In this document: positions 52,440 through 62,631 of the stretch, piece after piece
Position numbering within the stretch: position 1 is the stretch's first letter
Layout of the letters: each line of letters begins with the position of its first letter
NCBI GenBank assembly: GCA_036265815.1
Contig: DATAOI010000027.1
Coordinates: 62,001 to 126,000 of the forward strand
DNA length: 64,000 nucleotides
Direction: 5' to 3'
DNA from: Gemmatimonadales bacterium
GTDB lineage: Bacteria > Gemmatimonadota > Gemmatimonadetes > Gemmatimonadales > GWC2-71-9
Translations under genes and position numbers: made by a program
Notes under the pieces: generated by a model
What the model saw: only the letters and a program-made list of their open reading frames with translations
The model's database searches: none
What the model was told of the DNA's origin: nothing

Positions 52440-53041
52440 CCTGGCGTCTCCTGCAGGTGGGCGAGCATGCCGCGAAGCGCCTGGCGTGCCTGGTGGAGGT
52501 ACCAGCGGACGGTTCCGGGCGAGATGCCGAGCATGTCGGCGATCTCCGCGCCGGAGAAGCCGTCCAGCTCGAAGAACTGAACCACCATGCGCTGGCGCTC
52601 GGGCAAGCGCGCGAGCGCCGCCGCCACTTCCGCCCGCAGGCCGGATCGCTCGGCCTCCAGCGCCGGGCTGGGAGTGCCGCTGGCCAGGGGCGCGATCTCC
52701 AGCGACTCGGTCCGCCGCCGGGCGCGCGATTTCCGGAGGTTGAGCCCTCGTGTCACCACGATCCGGTAGAGCCACGGTCCGAACCGTCGGGAGGTATCGA
52801 ACGTGTGGATGTTTGCGAGCGCGGCGAGAAAGGCCTCCTGCACGACGTCCTCGGCATCCTCCCTGTGGCCCACGATACGAAACGCGATGGTGAACGCGGA
52901 CCGCATGTAGCGCCGGACCAGCAGATCGAACGGCTCGGTCTCACCCGACTGGACCCGGACCAGTGCAGCAGTCTCTTCCGCGTCGGGCGGGGGTGGAGGG
53001 GACGGCGCGGGAATGGTTGCCGCCTCGCCTGCGCTCACCAC
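52436..53041 (-). CDS. ECF (RpoE-like) sigma factor
   Basis: 201 aa. Region 2: FDLLVRRYMRSAFTIAFRIVGHREDAEDVVQEAFLAAL and FGPWLYRIVVTRGLNLRKSRARR; region 4: LPERQRMVVQFFELDGFSGAEIADMLGISPGTVRWYLHQARQALR. Probably autoregulates the three-gene operon and responds to envelope stress via the membrane protein. Confidence 0.94.
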   Translation of the reverse strand: MVSAGEAATIPAPSPPPPPDAEETAALVRVQSGETEPFDLLVRRYMRSAFTIAFRIVGHREDAEDVVQEAFLAALANIHTFDTSRRFGPWLYRIVVTRGLNLRKSRARRRTESLEIAPLASGTPSPALEAERSGLRAEVAAALARLPERQRMVVQFFELDGFSGAEIADMLGISPGTVRWYLHQARQALRGMLAHLQETPG

Positions 53042-53486
53042 GAGCCGGAGACCCGGAGCCCCTGCCGGGAGGCGGCTGGCGGCCGGGCCAGAGCTAAGAG
53101 TCGGCTCCAGAGCGAGTGTGGAATCGTGCGTACCCTTCCCTCACTGTCATGACTGGGGTTGCCACGGTCGGCCGGCCCCGGTGCCGCCGCCGATGGATTC
53201 GTGTCAGTATACAGGACACCTCCCGATTTCGTTGGCCCCCGCCCCCTGCCCACCCGCGCCTATACAAACATTGCCGGCCCCCTCGCTGTAGCCATGGTCG
53301 AGTGCAGGAGCCCACGGTGTTCGGGGCGGCACCCCAGCGCAGTGGCCAGGCGCCCCCCGTGACTGGTCGGGGTCCCGACACCGTTCTCCGGCCCCCGTCC
53401 GCCGCGACGGTCCCAGCCGGACACGAATCCTGTGGTTCAATGATTTCTGGGCTATCTTCCGGGACCCCAGGAGATTGCACCTTGGC
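53042..53486. other. Divergent region between the ECF sigma gene and tolC-like gene
   Basis: 445 bp holding start regions of two divergent operons. One inverted repeat, GTGTC (53201-53205) with GACAC (53215-53219) over a 9-nt spacer, could be an operator. I could not identify convincing -35/-10 or ECF-type boxes by eye. Reading frames here look like shadows. Confidence 0.45.
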
Positions 53487-54788
53487 ATGAGAGCTTCCTT
53501 CGTCCTCCCGTTGGCCCTCTCCGTCGTGTCCGCCTCCCGGCTGGTATCCCAGCAGCGGGAGGTCACGCTCGCAGAAGCGATCCGTCTGGCCGAACGGGTC
53601 CAGCCGGACATTGTCCAGGCCCAGGCCGACGTGCGAACCGCCGGGGCGGAGCGACGGAACGCCTGGGGCGCCTTTCTCCCTTCTCTGACCGCCAGCTCGT
53701 CGGCGAGCGACTTCTTCTCGGAAGGCGCCTCCCGCATCGACCCGATCACCGGATTGCTCACCAGCGGGAACAGCACCAACCGAAGCATCAACACCTCGTT
53801 GTCGGCCAGCCTGGACCTCTTCACCGGCTTCCGGCGCGGGGCGGAAATGCGCGCGGCCCGGGCCGGCCAGACCCAGGCGGACGTCTCTCTGGTGGATGCC
53901 CGGTTTCAGCAGGCGTTGACCACCACTAACCAGTTCCTGGACGCGCTGGCCGGGGCCCAACTGGTGGGCGTACGCGAGGCGAGCGTGCGGCGAGCGGAGG
54001 AGCAGCTCAAGGTCTCGGTCGCCAAGCTGCATGCCGGATCGGCCACCCGGTCCGACTCGCTCCGTTCGCTGGTGAACCTGGGCACCTCGCGGCTCAACCT
54101 GATCCAGTCCCAGATCGACCTGGCCACCGCCGAGGCCAACCTGGCACGTCTCATCGGGCAGGTCGGCCGAATCCGCGCGGCCGACGACTCTGCGTTCTAC
54201 CGGGTCCTGCCCGCCGTCGACACGCAGGAGATCCGGGTGGAGGCAGACTCGAAGTCGCCCCGGGTGCAGAGCGCGCTGGCCGGCGCGGGGGTGGCGCGGG
54301 CCAATCTCAGCGCCTCCCGGTCGGCCTACTGGCCCAGCCTGACGCTGGCGGCCAACACCGGATGGAACGGGAACCGGGCCAACGACTATACCTTGCTCAA
54401 CCAGCGACAGATCAGTCTGGCGCTGAGCTGGCGGCTGTTCGACCGCTTCGACCGCGAGCTGACCATCGCCCAGCGCGAGGCGAGTCTGGAGGTGGCCGAG
54501 GCCACGGCGGCCGACGAGCGCCGGGCGGTCGAGGCCGAGCTGACCGCCCGCCTGGCCGAGCTGGACGCGGCACGGAGCAAGATCGAGATCACCCAGACCA
54601 GCGTGGCTGCGGCCACCGAAGATCTGCGGGTGCAGCAGGAGCGCTACCGGGTGGGAGCGTCGACCATCGTGGATGTGCTCACCTCGCAGGAAGCCCTCAA
54701 CCAGGCGGAGGTCGACGTGGTGAATGCGCGGTTCGACTACCTTCGCTCCAAGGCGCAGCTGGAAGCGCTGATCGGACGGACCCTGTGA
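53487..54788 (+). CDS. TolC-family outer-membrane efflux protein
   Basis: 433 aa from ATG 53487. Signal peptide ([18 protein letters not shown]), then two OEP repeats with long helices: [40 protein letters not shown] and [57 protein letters not shown]. First gene of a tripartite efflux operon; GTGA overlap with the ABC gene. Confidence 0.92.
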   Translation: MRASFVLPLALSVVSASRLVSQQREVTLAEAIRLAERVQPDIVQAQADVRTAGAERRNAWGAFLPSLTASSSASDFFSEGASRIDPITGLLTSGNSTNRSINTSLSASLDLFTGFRRGAEMRAARAGQTQADVSLVDARFQQALTTTNQFLDALAGAQLVGVREASVRRAEEQLKVSVAKLHAGSATRSDSLRSLVNLGTSRLNLIQSQIDLATAEANLARLIGQVGRIRAADDSAFYRVLPAVDTQEIRVEADSKSPRVQSALAGAGVARANLSASRSAYWPSLTLAANTGWNGNRANDYTLLNQRQISLALSWRLFDRFDRELTIAQREASLEVAEATAADERRAVEAELTARLAELDAARSKIEITQTSVAAATEDLRVQQERYRVGASTIVDVLTSQEALNQAEVDVVNARFDYLRSKAQLEALIGRTL

Positions 54789-55537
54789 CCGGTGCTCTGA
54801 CCGACACCGCCGAGCGGATGGCGATGCTGCCCACCGACGTCCCGCGTGACGCGGTGATCGTGACCCGCAATCTGCAGCGGGACTACGATATCGGCGGCGA
54901 GGTGGTGCGCGCGCTCCGGGGCGTGGACCTCACCATCCGGCAGAACGAGTTCGTGGCCATCATGGGTCCGTCGGGGTCGGGGAAGTCGACCCTGATGAAT
55001 CTCATCGGCTGTCTCGACAGCCCTACCGCCGGCGAGTACTGGCTCAACGGCCACCGGGTCTCCGAGCTGGAGGACGACGAGCTGGCGCGAATCCGGAATC
55101 GGGAGATCGGCTTCGTCTTCCAGACGTTCAACCTGCTGCCCCGGGCGTCCGCGCTGCACAATGTCGAGCTCCCCCTGGTGTACGCCGGACTGGGCAGCCG
55201 GGAACGGCGGGAGCTGGCCTCGGAGGCGCTCACCAGGGTCGGGCTGGCGGACCGGATGCAGCACCGGCCCAACGAGCTCTCGGGCGGGCAGCGGCAACGG
55301 GTCGCCATCGCTCGCGCACTGGTCAACAAGCCCAGCATTCTCCTCGCGGATGAGCCCACCGGGAACCTCGACAGCGGCACCAGTGAGGAGATCATGGGAT
55401 TGTTCGAGGGTCTGTTCCGGGAAGGCCAGACGATCCTGCTGGTGACGCACGAGCTGGACATCGCCGCGCACGCACGTCGGCAGGTGCACCTCAAGGACGG
55501 TCACGTGGAGCGGGACTTCCCGGCGGAGGCCAGATGA
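54785..55537 (+). CDS. MacB/LolD-type ABC transporter ATP-binding protein
   Basis: 250 aa from GTG 54785. Walker [11 protein letters not shown]-loop FQTFNLLP, signature [15 protein letters not shown], Walker [15 protein letters not shown]-loop VTHE. Drives export with the permease two genes downstream; the adaptor gene overlaps by 4 bp. Confidence 0.95.
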   Translation: MTGALTDTAERMAMLPTDVPRDAVIVTRNLQRDYDIGGEVVRALRGVDLTIRQNEFVAIMGPSGSGKSTLMNLIGCLDSPTAGEYWLNGHRVSELEDDELARIRNREIGFVFQTFNLLPRASALHNVELPLVYAGLGSRERRELASEALTRVGLADRMQHRPNELSGGQRQRVAIARALVNKPSILLADEPTGNLDSGTSEEIMGLFEGLFREGQTILLVTHELDIAAHARRQVHLKDGHVERDFPAEAR

Positions 55538-56985
55538 GATCGAGAGCGATCGCGGCCGCCGTGGTGCTGGCGGCAGCCTCCGCGGGCTGCCGGAAGGCGG
55601 CTCCGCCCTCGCCGTACCTGGCCGTGGCGGTCGAGCCGCGCGACATCGTGGTCTCCGCCCAGGCCGCGGGCACCATTCAGCCGGACACGACCGTCGAGGT
55701 GAAGTCCAAAGCCTCAGGGGAGATTCTCGCGCTCCTGGCCGAGACGGGGCAGATCGTGAAGCGGGGTGCGCCGCTGGTCAGGATCGACCCTCGCAACGCC
55801 CGGAACGCGCTGGCGCAGGCGCAGGCGGACCTCGACGTGGCCAAGGCCAAGCTGGAGAACGCCACCAGCCAGAAGCGCCGGTCGGACGAGCTGTTCAAGT
55901 CGCAGTCGATCACCCAGCAGGAGCAGGAGCAGGCCCAGCTGGATTACGCCAACGCCAAGTCCGAGGTGGTGCGCGCGCAGGTGGCGGTGGACAACGCGAA
56001 AATCCAGCTCGAGGACACCGACGTCCGCGCGGCCATCACCGGGACGATCATCGAGAAGGATGTGGAGCGCGGGCAGGTGATCGCCTCCGCCGTCACCAAT
56101 GTCAGCGGCGGCACCACCCTGCTCAAGATGGCGGACCTCAACCTGGTCCAGGTCCGGACCCTGGTGGACGAGACCGACATCGGAAAGATCCAGGTGGGCC
56201 AGGCCGCCACCGTGACGGTGGATGCTTATCCCAACCGCCCGTTCGACGGCACCGTGCTCAAGATCGAGCCACAGGCTCAGACGGAGCAGAACGTCACCGT
56301 GTTTCCGGTCCTGATCCGGATCAACAATCGGGAGGGGCTGCTCCGGCCCGGCATGAATACGGAGGTCGAGATCCACGTCGGTCGCAGGGACAGCGTGCTG
56401 GCCGTGCCCAACGCCGCGCTTCGCACCCAGCGCGACGTCGGATCGGCGGCGCAGGTCCTGGGACTCTCGCCCCAGACGGTGCAACAGGAGTTGGCAGCCA
56501 CCGCCCCTGGCTCCGGAAACGGGGCCGGTGCCCGGACCACCGATGGCGGGCCGCGGCGCGACTCCCTGCTGGCGCGCGGCGACTCAACCGGCGCCCGGCC
56601 GGCGCTGGCCGCTCGTTCCGATTCCGGCCGGGAACGGATGGGCGCGGCATGGCGCCAGGATCGGGCTGGCGGACGACAGCGGCAGGGCAGCTACGGCACT
56701 GGCACCGGCGGGCGCTACGTCGTGTTCGTGAGGCGCAACGGACAGCCGAAGCCGGTCTGGATCCGCACCGGCCTCACCGATCTCGACTACAGCGAGGTGA
56801 CCCAGGGCCTCAGCCGCGGTGACTCGGTGTACGTGCTGCCGAGCGCCAGCCTGGTCCAGTCGCAGCAGGATATGAAGCAACGCTTCAACCAGGTCACCGG
56901 TGGTGGCGGTGTGCCGGGCATGCGGCAGCAGACCTCCGCACCGGCAGGCGGCGGCTCCCAGACAACCGCTCCAGCGCCGCGGTAA
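55534..56985 (+). CDS. MacA-type periplasmic adaptor (membrane fusion) lipoprotein
   Basis: 483 aa. Lipobox AAASAGC (Cys ~20), HlyD/MacA core: [33 protein letters not shown] (lipoyl half), a coiled-coil hairpin (~85-150) and [33 protein letters not shown]. An unusual ~130-residue Ala/Arg/Gly-rich low-complexity insertion (~320-410) separates the barrel from the C-terminal domain. Confidence 0.92.
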   Translation: MRSRAIAAAVVLAAASAGCRKAAPPSPYLAVAVEPRDIVVSAQAAGTIQPDTTVEVKSKASGEILALLAETGQIVKRGAPLVRIDPRNARNALAQAQADLDVAKAKLENATSQKRRSDELFKSQSITQQEQEQAQLDYANAKSEVVRAQVAVDNAKIQLEDTDVRAAITGTIIEKDVERGQVIASAVTNVSGGTTLLKMADLNLVQVRTLVDETDIGKIQVGQAATVTVDAYPNRPFDGTVLKIEPQAQTEQNVTVFPVLIRINNREGLLRPGMNTEVEIHVGRRDSVLAVPNAALRTQRDVGSAAQVLGLSPQTVQQELAATAPGSGNGAGARTTDGGPRRDSLLARGDSTGARPALAARSDSGRERMGAAWRQDRAGGRQRQGSYGTGTGGRYVVFVRRNGQPKPVWIRTGLTDLDYSEVTQGLSRGDSVYVLPSASLVQSQQDMKQRFNQVTGGGGVPGMRQQTSAPAGGGSQTTAPAPR

Positions 56986-56987
56986 GC

Positions 56988-58202
56988 ATGCTCTTCGGCG
57001 AGACCCTCGCGGTCGCGTTTCAGTCGATCCGGGCCAATGCGCTCCGATCGATCCTCACCATGCTCGGCATGATCATCGGTGTCGGCGCGGTGATCACTAT
57101 GGTCGCCCTGGGGACCGGGGCACAGAAGGCGGTGGAAGAGCGGATCGCCGCGCTCGGGGCCAACGTACTCACCGTCTTCGCCGGTCAGGGCCGGAGCGGC
57201 GCGATCATGATGACCGACCGCACCATCCTGAGCACCGACGACTACCAGGCCCTGCTGCAAGACGCCACCCTGCTGGCGGCGGTGGAACCGGAGATGCAGC
57301 AGGCCCTTCAGGTGGTCTACGGCAACCAGAACCGCAATCTCCAGGTCACCGGGACGACTCCGAACTACATCCAGGTCCGCAACTACACCGTCCCCTACGG
57401 ACGGATGTTCACCGCCGGAGACGATGCCAGCCGGCAACGCTACGCGGTGCTGGGCTCCTCGGTGCCGGAGATGCTCGGCGGCAATCCGACGGCGATGATC
57501 CACCAGACTATCCTGATCCGGGGCATTCCCTTCGAGATCATCGGGGTGCTGAGCTCCAAGGGTGCGGCCGGCGGCTTCACCAATCCCGACGAGCAGATCC
57601 TGATTCCACTGCAGACCGCCCAGTACCGGGTCTTCGGCACCAAACGGCTCCGCTCCATAGGAGTCCAGGTGAAGGACGGCGTCCCTATCGAGCAGGGCAT
57701 GGTCGACCTGGAGCGGGTGCTGCGGCGGGAACATCACATCCGTCCCGGTGGCGAGAACGACTTCACCATCCGCAACCAGCAGGACGTGCTGCAGACTCAG
57801 CAGCAGGCAACCCAGGTGTTCACCACCCTCCTGGCGAGCATCGCGGCGGTGAGCCTGATCGTCGGTGGGATCGGGATCATGAACATCATGCTGGTCTCGG
57901 TGACCGAGCGCACCCGGGAGATCGGGGTGCGCAAGGCGCTCGGCGCCACCCGGAACAACATCCTGCTCCAGTTTCTCATCGAGGCGCTCACCCTCTGCGT
58001 GCTCGGCGGCCTCATCGGGGTGCTGCTGGGCGCGGGAACCACCGTGGTGCTCGCCCGGGTGATGAAGTGGAACACACTGATCTCAGGCAGCGCGGTGGTC
58101 ATCGCCTTCGGATTCAGCGCCCTGGTGGGTCTCTTCTTCGGGATCTGGCCCGCCCGGCGCGCCGCCAAGCTGGACCCCATCACGGCACTCCGCTACGAAT
58201 AG
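56988..58202 (+). CDS. MacB-type FtsX-family ABC permease
   Basis: 404 aa. N-terminal TM with SILTMLGMIIGVGAVITMVALGTGAQKAVEE, a MacB periplasmic core, then three C-terminal TMs starting ILVGGIGIMNIML-like (SLIVGGIGIMNIMLVSVTERTREIGVRKALGA). Completes TolC-ATPase-adaptor-permease; substrate (macrolide, peptide or lipid) unknown. Confidence 0.95.
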   Translation: MLFGETLAVAFQSIRANALRSILTMLGMIIGVGAVITMVALGTGAQKAVEERIAALGANVLTVFAGQGRSGAIMMTDRTILSTDDYQALLQDATLLAAVEPEMQQALQVVYGNQNRNLQVTGTTPNYIQVRNYTVPYGRMFTAGDDASRQRYAVLGSSVPEMLGGNPTAMIHQTILIRGIPFEIIGVLSSKGAAGGFTNPDEQILIPLQTAQYRVFGTKRLRSIGVQVKDGVPIEQGMVDLERVLRREHHIRPGGENDFTIRNQQDVLQTQQQATQVFTTLLASIAAVSLIVGGIGIMNIMLVSVTERTREIGVRKALGATRNNILLQFLIEALTLCVLGGLIGVLLGAGTTVVLARVMKWNTLISGSAVVIAFGFSALVGLFFGIWPARRAAKLDPITALRYE

Positions 58203-58230
58203 CCCGGCAACCGGCGGGTCGACCGACGAC

Positions 58231-59514
58231 ATCGTCGTCCTGGGGGCCGGGATCGCGGGACTCGCGGCTGCGGAGCGGCTTGCCGCCGCCGGCTGCAAGG
58301 TCCTCATCCTCGAAGGACGCGACCGGGTAGGCGGACGGGTTCACACGGTTCACTCTCCGGCCCTGCAGCATCCCATCGAGCTGGGCGCGGAGTTCGTCCA
58401 CGGCCGGCCGCCCGAGCTACGGGCCCTGATCGGCACCGCCGGTCTCGCCCTGGATCGCGTGCCGGAGTGGCACGAGCAAGAGCAGGGTGGGATGGAACGC
58501 CCCCTGCCCGATATCCGGGAGCAGGTCCAGGGGCTGCTTGGCCCGGAACCGGAAGAGGAGCCCGACCGGCCGGTTGCCGAGCTGCTGCGTCAACGCGCCG
58601 TCGAGCTGTCGGACGACGTGAAGACGGCCGTGGAGTACATCGAGAGCTTTCACGCCGCCGCACTCGACAAGATCGGCAGCCACGCACTCGCCGAGGCGGA
58701 GGCTGCGGAAGCGGAGGACGGAGAACAAAGCTTCCGGGTCCGAGAGGGCTACAGCCGCCTGGCCGACTGGCTCCGGGCACGGCTCCCCACCCAGTTGGTC
58801 GAGCTCCGGCTGGAGACCACGATAACCGAGATCGCCTGGCGTCCCGGACGGGTCCGGGTGTCCGCCCGGGATTGGGCCGGCAGACCGTCCGAGATCACCG
58901 GGTCGAAGGCGATCATCACGCTCCCCCTCGGCGTGCTCAAGGCGACCCAGGGAACCCGCGGCGCCGTTCGGATCGACCCGGAGCCCCCGGGCTGGCAGGG
59001 CGCCTTCGGAGCGCTCCACATGGGAGCCGCGCAGCGGATCGTGCTGCATTTCGATGAGATCTGGTGGGCCAGGCCGGACGACTCCCTGCCGGGCTTCGTC
59101 CACGGTGGCGAAGAGGCGTTCCCGGTCTGGTGGACCTCGCTGCCGAAGGAGCTGCCAATCCTGACCGGGTGGACCGGCGGACCCCGCGCCGCGGTCCTGG
59201 CCGGCCTCACGCCGGGGGAGCTCCTGAGCAGGGCGGTGAAGTCGGCGGCTGCGATTTTCGGGCAGCGGCCGAAACTGGTGCGGGATCGGCTGGTGCAGTC
59301 GTATGCCCACGACTGGGTGAGCGATCCCCTCGCGCTGGGAGCCTACAGCTATGGCGGCGTCGGTGCGCGTCCGGCGCGCCGGCTGCTGGCCACGCCTATC
59401 TCCGACACCCTCTTCCTCGCGGGCGAGGCCACCGCCGAGAAAGGGCGGAACGCCACGGTACATGGCGCACTCGCCAGCGGTCGGCGCGCGGCGGCGCAAG
59501 TACTGGGACATTGA
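58231..59514 (+). CDS. FAD-dependent amine oxidase family protein (start uncertain)
   Basis: Dinucleotide motif VVLGAGIAGLAAAERLAAAG, then EGRDRVGGRVHTVHS and a C-terminal FAD-binding GALASG segment preceded by LFLAGEATAEKGRNATVHGA. No ATG, GTG, TTG or CTG lies in frame between the stop at 58078 and the motif itself; the first standard start is GTG 58459, which would delete the FAD motif. I place the start at ATC 58231 as a guess. Monoamine or polyamine oxidase-like; substrate unknown. 89 bp before the cytochrome b gene. Confidence 0.75.
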   Translation: MVVLGAGIAGLAAAERLAAAGCKVLILEGRDRVGGRVHTVHSPALQHPIELGAEFVHGRPPELRALIGTAGLALDRVPEWHEQEQGGMERPLPDIREQVQGLLGPEPEEEPDRPVAELLRQRAVELSDDVKTAVEYIESFHAAALDKIGSHALAEAEAAEAEDGEQSFRVREGYSRLADWLRARLPTQLVELRLETTITEIAWRPGRVRVSARDWAGRPSEITGSKAIITLPLGVLKATQGTRGAVRIDPEPPGWQGAFGALHMGAAQRIVLHFDEIWWARPDDSLPGFVHGGEEAFPVWWTSLPKELPILTGWTGGPRAAVLAGLTPGELLSRAVKSAAAIFGQRPKLVRDRLVQSYAHDWVSDPLALGAYSYGGVGARPARRLLATPISDTLFLAGEATAEKGRNATVHGALASGRRAAAQVLGH

Positions 59515-59603
59515 GGGCGTCGGAACCATCTTCCGTTCCGCGGCGTTTCAACCTACCGTCCAGTCCCCCGCACTTTCGCACTTTACTTTCCCGGAGCCGG
59601 TCG

Positions 59604-60281
59604 ATGGATCCCGCGTCAATTCTCGTGAAGCGGCACCACGGCATCGTCCGATTGGCCCACTGGCTCAATGCCGTCGTTCTGTTCGGCATGATCGCCAGCG
59701 GGCTGCAGATCTACATGGCGTATCGCCATTTCGGTCTGCGCGGCGTACCCCTGCCAGTGCCGAATCCCCTGGACGGCTCGTCGATCCCCGCGTGGGCCCG
59801 GCTGGGTGGCTGGCTCGCCGGCGGCCTCAATTGGCACTTCGCCCTCGCCTGGCCGTTCGTGCTGACGGGCCTCCTCTATCTCGGCTTCCTGCTGGTGACC
59901 GGGGAGTGGCGTGCCCTGGCGTTCCGTCCCCGTGACGTCGGGCCCGCGATCCAGATGCAGCTCTACTATTTGAGGCTGCGTCAGGAGCATCCGGCCCAGG
60001 GCAAGCACAACGCGCTGCAGAAGGCGGCGTACAGCTTCATCATCGTGCTGGGCGTCATCTCGGCCTTGAGCGGCTTCGCGATCTACAAGCCGGTCCAGCT
60101 CGCCTGGCTGACCGGGCTGTTCGGCGGCTACGAACTGGCGCGCTACTGGCACTTCGTGGCGGTCTGGCTGTTCATCGGATTCACGCTCCTGCACGTGGCG
60201 CTGGTCTTCCTGGTGGACCCCGCGTCGCTGCGGGCGATGATCACCGGCTGGTACCGGGGGAGGTTTCCCAGTCATGACTGA
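59604..60281 (+). CDS. Cytochrome b561-type (PF01292-like) membrane protein
   Basis: 225 aa, four TM helices with candidate haem His residues in RHHGIVRLAHWLNAVVLF, LNWHFALAWPFVL and ARYWHFVAVWLFIGFTLLHVALVFL. Overlaps the following molybdopterin protein by 8 bp, so it probably passes electrons between quinones and that enzyme. Confidence 0.88.
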   Translation: MDPASILVKRHHGIVRLAHWLNAVVLFGMIASGLQIYMAYRHFGLRGVPLPVPNPLDGSSIPAWARLGGWLAGGLNWHFALAWPFVLTGLLYLGFLLVTGEWRALAFRPRDVGPAIQMQLYYLRLRQEHPAQGKHNALQKAAYSFIIVLGVISALSGFAIYKPVQLAWLTGLFGGYELARYWHFVAVWLFIGFTLLHVALVFLVDPASLRAMITGWYRGRFPSHD

Positions 60282-61011
60282 CGATAGACGGGGGTTGAGC
60301 CGCCGCGACTTCATGCGGCTGGGAGTGGTGGCCGGGCCGGTCTCGCTGCTTGCGGCCTGCGGGTGGGACGGCGGGCCGCTCGAGCCACGGCTCCGCGCGT
60401 TCGGACGGCTGAACGATTGGGTCAGTGAGAAGATCTTTCTCTCTCGCACCAGGCTGGCCAGACAATATCCCGTGGCGGCGCGGACGTCACCCGCGGACTT
60501 TCCGGCCTACTCGATCACCCACAATCGAACCGGCGCGTTCCCCGCGCTGCCGGATCCCGACAGGTGGGCGCTGGAAGTGGGCGGCCTGGTGAAGCAGCCG
60601 GTGCAGCTCTCCGCTGCCATGCTCCAGCAGCTTCCGCGCGTCACCTACACCGTGAAGCACCATTGCGTGGAGGGCTGGACGGCCATTGGCACCTGGACGG
60701 GCGTGCCGGTCTCGGCGGTGGTGAGCATGGTGCAGCCGACGCCGGCGGCTCGCTATCTCCGGTTCGACTCGTTCGACAGCAAGTACTACAACGGCTGGGA
60801 CCTTGCCAGCGCGATGCACCCGCAAACGATTCTGGCCTACGCGTACAACGACCGGCCGCTGGAGATGCGCCACGGCGCTCCGCTCCGGTTGTACTCTCCG
60901 ATCAAGCTGGGATACAAGCTCACCAAGTATCTGACGGGCATGACCTTCACCAGCGAACGGGCGGGCGGGTACTGGGAGGATCAGGGGTATCCGTGGTTCG
61001 GTGGGATCTGA
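60274..61011 (+). CDS. Sulfite-oxidase-fold molybdopterin oxidoreductase (MsrP/YedY-like)
   Basis: 245 aa. Tat signal SRRDFMRLGVVAGPVSLLAACG; the Mo-ligand Cys is in KHHCVEGWTAIGTWTG; further SUOX-fold motifs RFDSFDSKYYNGWDLASAMHPQTILAYAYND and GAPLRLYSPIKLGYKLTKYLTGM. The membrane partner is a b561 and not a clear MsrQ, so methionine-sulfoxide reduction is only one option. Confidence 0.88.
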   Translation: MTDDRRGLSRRDFMRLGVVAGPVSLLAACGWDGGPLEPRLRAFGRLNDWVSEKIFLSRTRLARQYPVAARTSPADFPAYSITHNRTGAFPALPDPDRWALEVGGLVKQPVQLSAAMLQQLPRVTYTVKHHCVEGWTAIGTWTGVPVSAVVSMVQPTPAARYLRFDSFDSKYYNGWDLASAMHPQTILAYAYNDRPLEMRHGAPLRLYSPIKLGYKLTKYLTGMTFTSERAGGYWEDQGYPWFGGI

Positions 61012-61021
61012 CCTCCAAGGC

Positions 61022-61234
61022 TCATTCAGCCGATTCGGGCTCCAGCGCCACCTCCGCTGATCCGTCCGCCAGGTAATTGACGAAAACGCGCCAGGGGCGG
61101 CAACACACCTGGCAGTCCTCGATGTACTGCTGGGTGGATCCACTTCCCGGGTCCAGGGCGATCTGATTCAGCTCGCCGCAGTAGGGACAGCGGACTGTCG
61201 CCTCGGTGTCCACCACGTCGTCAGGCTCGCCCAT
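61022..61234 (-). CDS. CPXCG-motif small cysteine-rich protein
   Basis: 70 aa from ATG 61234: VRCPYCGELNQIALDPG, then IEDCQVCCRPWRVFV, a zinc-ribbon-like pair of Cys clusters. A known but unassigned small family. Convergent with the molybdopterin gene, 10 bp between stops. Confidence 0.82.
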   Translation of the reverse strand: MGEPDDVVDTEATVRCPYCGELNQIALDPGSGSTQQYIEDCQVCCRPWRVFVNYLADGSAEVALEPESAE

Positions 61235-61352
61235 TGCTCCCCCTCGCTTCTGTGTCGACAGCCCCGAATCTCGGGATATATTCTTCAGCATTCCAGCCCA
61301 TCGACGCTCCACCCCGCCTTCGTCGCGCTCCGGTCTGGCCGGCCGGATCGTG

Positions 61353-62549
61353 ATGACCACCGGCGTGCTCGCCGCACGGCTGGCCGCGGCGCCTACGCTG
61401 AGCGATCCGTTGGGGGCTTCCCTGCCCGCCGGCCTGCATCTCGCCACGCCCTGGCTGTATGCGCTGTTGGCTCCGCTGTTCAGCCTGTGGGATGGCGTGT
61501 CGATGTTGAGCATGGTCCGGCTGCGTGGGTTTCTGATCGGACTCCTGGTCGGGTACCTGCTCTGGCGAGGAGGTCGGGCGCTCTGGTGGCAGTTCGCCTG
61601 GAGCGACGCGCCCCTGCCCCGCTCCAGGCTCCGGGGTGAATTGCGCCTGCTGGGGGGCGCTCTTCTGGGGCTGCTGCTGTTCATCCTGGTGGGACTGCTG
61701 TGGCACCGGCCGATGCTCGCGCTCGCAGGAATCGATCCGGGCGACGCGGCCGTCGACTTCCACAGCCACACCAACGTGTCCCACGACGTCCGCCATACCC
61801 TCATGCGAGGGTACGACAGCGAGGCCAACCTCCGCTGGCACCGGCGCGCCGGCTTCGATGCCGTTTTCATTACCGATCACAACACCACCCAGGGTCTCCG
61901 ACCGCATGCGGGACCGCCGGTCCGCTGCCCGGGCATCGAGGTGAGCGCCTGGAATGCCCACATCGTCCTGCTGGGTGACTCCTTCCCGGTGGACCAGCGG
62001 CGGTACAGCGCCTCGATGGACGGGCTGCTGACCCTGCTCCGGAGCAGCGACTCGGTCTACGGCGCGCTCTCACTGGCGTCGCTGCCGGAATACCAGCAGC
62101 ACCTGTGGAGCGCGCTCGATCGGCTGGTGGGGGCGGGACTGGACGGGTTCGAGATCGTGAACGCCGCGCCCAAGGCCAACGAGATCACCCAGGCACAACG
62201 GGACTCGGTGATCGCGCTCGCCCGGCGAACCAACCGGTTCGTCGTGGGCGTGAGCGACAACCATGGCTGGGGTGCCACCAGCATGGTGTGGAACCTGGTG
62301 CACGCCCCGGGATGGCGGGCGTCGCCGGCTGGCCTCTGTCCCAGCATCCTGGGTGAGCTCCGGCGCGGGTTCCCGGCGGTGCGTATCATCGAACGCCATC
62401 GCCTCCGGGCGGACAGCGGCTGGCCCCTGTGGCTCACCCCCGCAGGCGTGCTCTGGGAGACCTGGCGCGGCATGAGCTGGCCGCTCACGGTGAGCTGGCT
62501 GATCTGGATCTGGATCGGCTGGGTGATCCGGCGGTGGCGGCGGGCGTAG
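61353..62549 (+). CDS. Membrane-anchored PHP-domain phosphoesterase-like protein
   Basis: 398 aa from ATG 61353. Several hydrophobic segments (LATPWLYALLAPLFSLWDG; GFLIGLLVGYLLW; LLGALLGLLLFILVGLLW) precede a PHP-type region: VDFHSHTNVSHD, FDAVFITDHNTTQG, GIEVSAWNAHIVLLGD and VVGVSDNHGWG, giving metal His/Asp ligands. A last TM (WPLTVSWLIWIWIGWVI) ends the protein. Substrate unknown. Confidence 0.8.
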   Translation: MTTGVLAARLAAAPTLSDPLGASLPAGLHLATPWLYALLAPLFSLWDGVSMLSMVRLRGFLIGLLVGYLLWRGGRALWWQFAWSDAPLPRSRLRGELRLLGGALLGLLLFILVGLLWHRPMLALAGIDPGDAAVDFHSHTNVSHDVRHTLMRGYDSEANLRWHRRAGFDAVFITDHNTTQGLRPHAGPPVRCPGIEVSAWNAHIVLLGDSFPVDQRRYSASMDGLLTLLRSSDSVYGALSLASLPEYQQHLWSALDRLVGAGLDGFEIVNAAPKANEITQAQRDSVIALARRTNRFVVGVSDNHGWGATSMVWNLVHAPGWRASPAGLCPSILGELRRGFPAVRIIERHRLRADSGWPLWLTPAGVLWETWRGMSWPLTVSWLIWIWIGWVIRRWRRA

Positions 62550-62631
62550 GCGATGCGGCGCTGGCACACCAGCAGGGGCGCTCGTCCCGAGGAGCGGAGT
62601 CCGGCGCTCGGCATGAGGGCCATGAAACCCC

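Noticed and set aside
53116-53490. Open frame of 124 codons in the sigma/tolC intergenic region
   Set aside because: Arg/Pro-rich, no Shine-Dalgarno, no motif; overlaps the tolC start.
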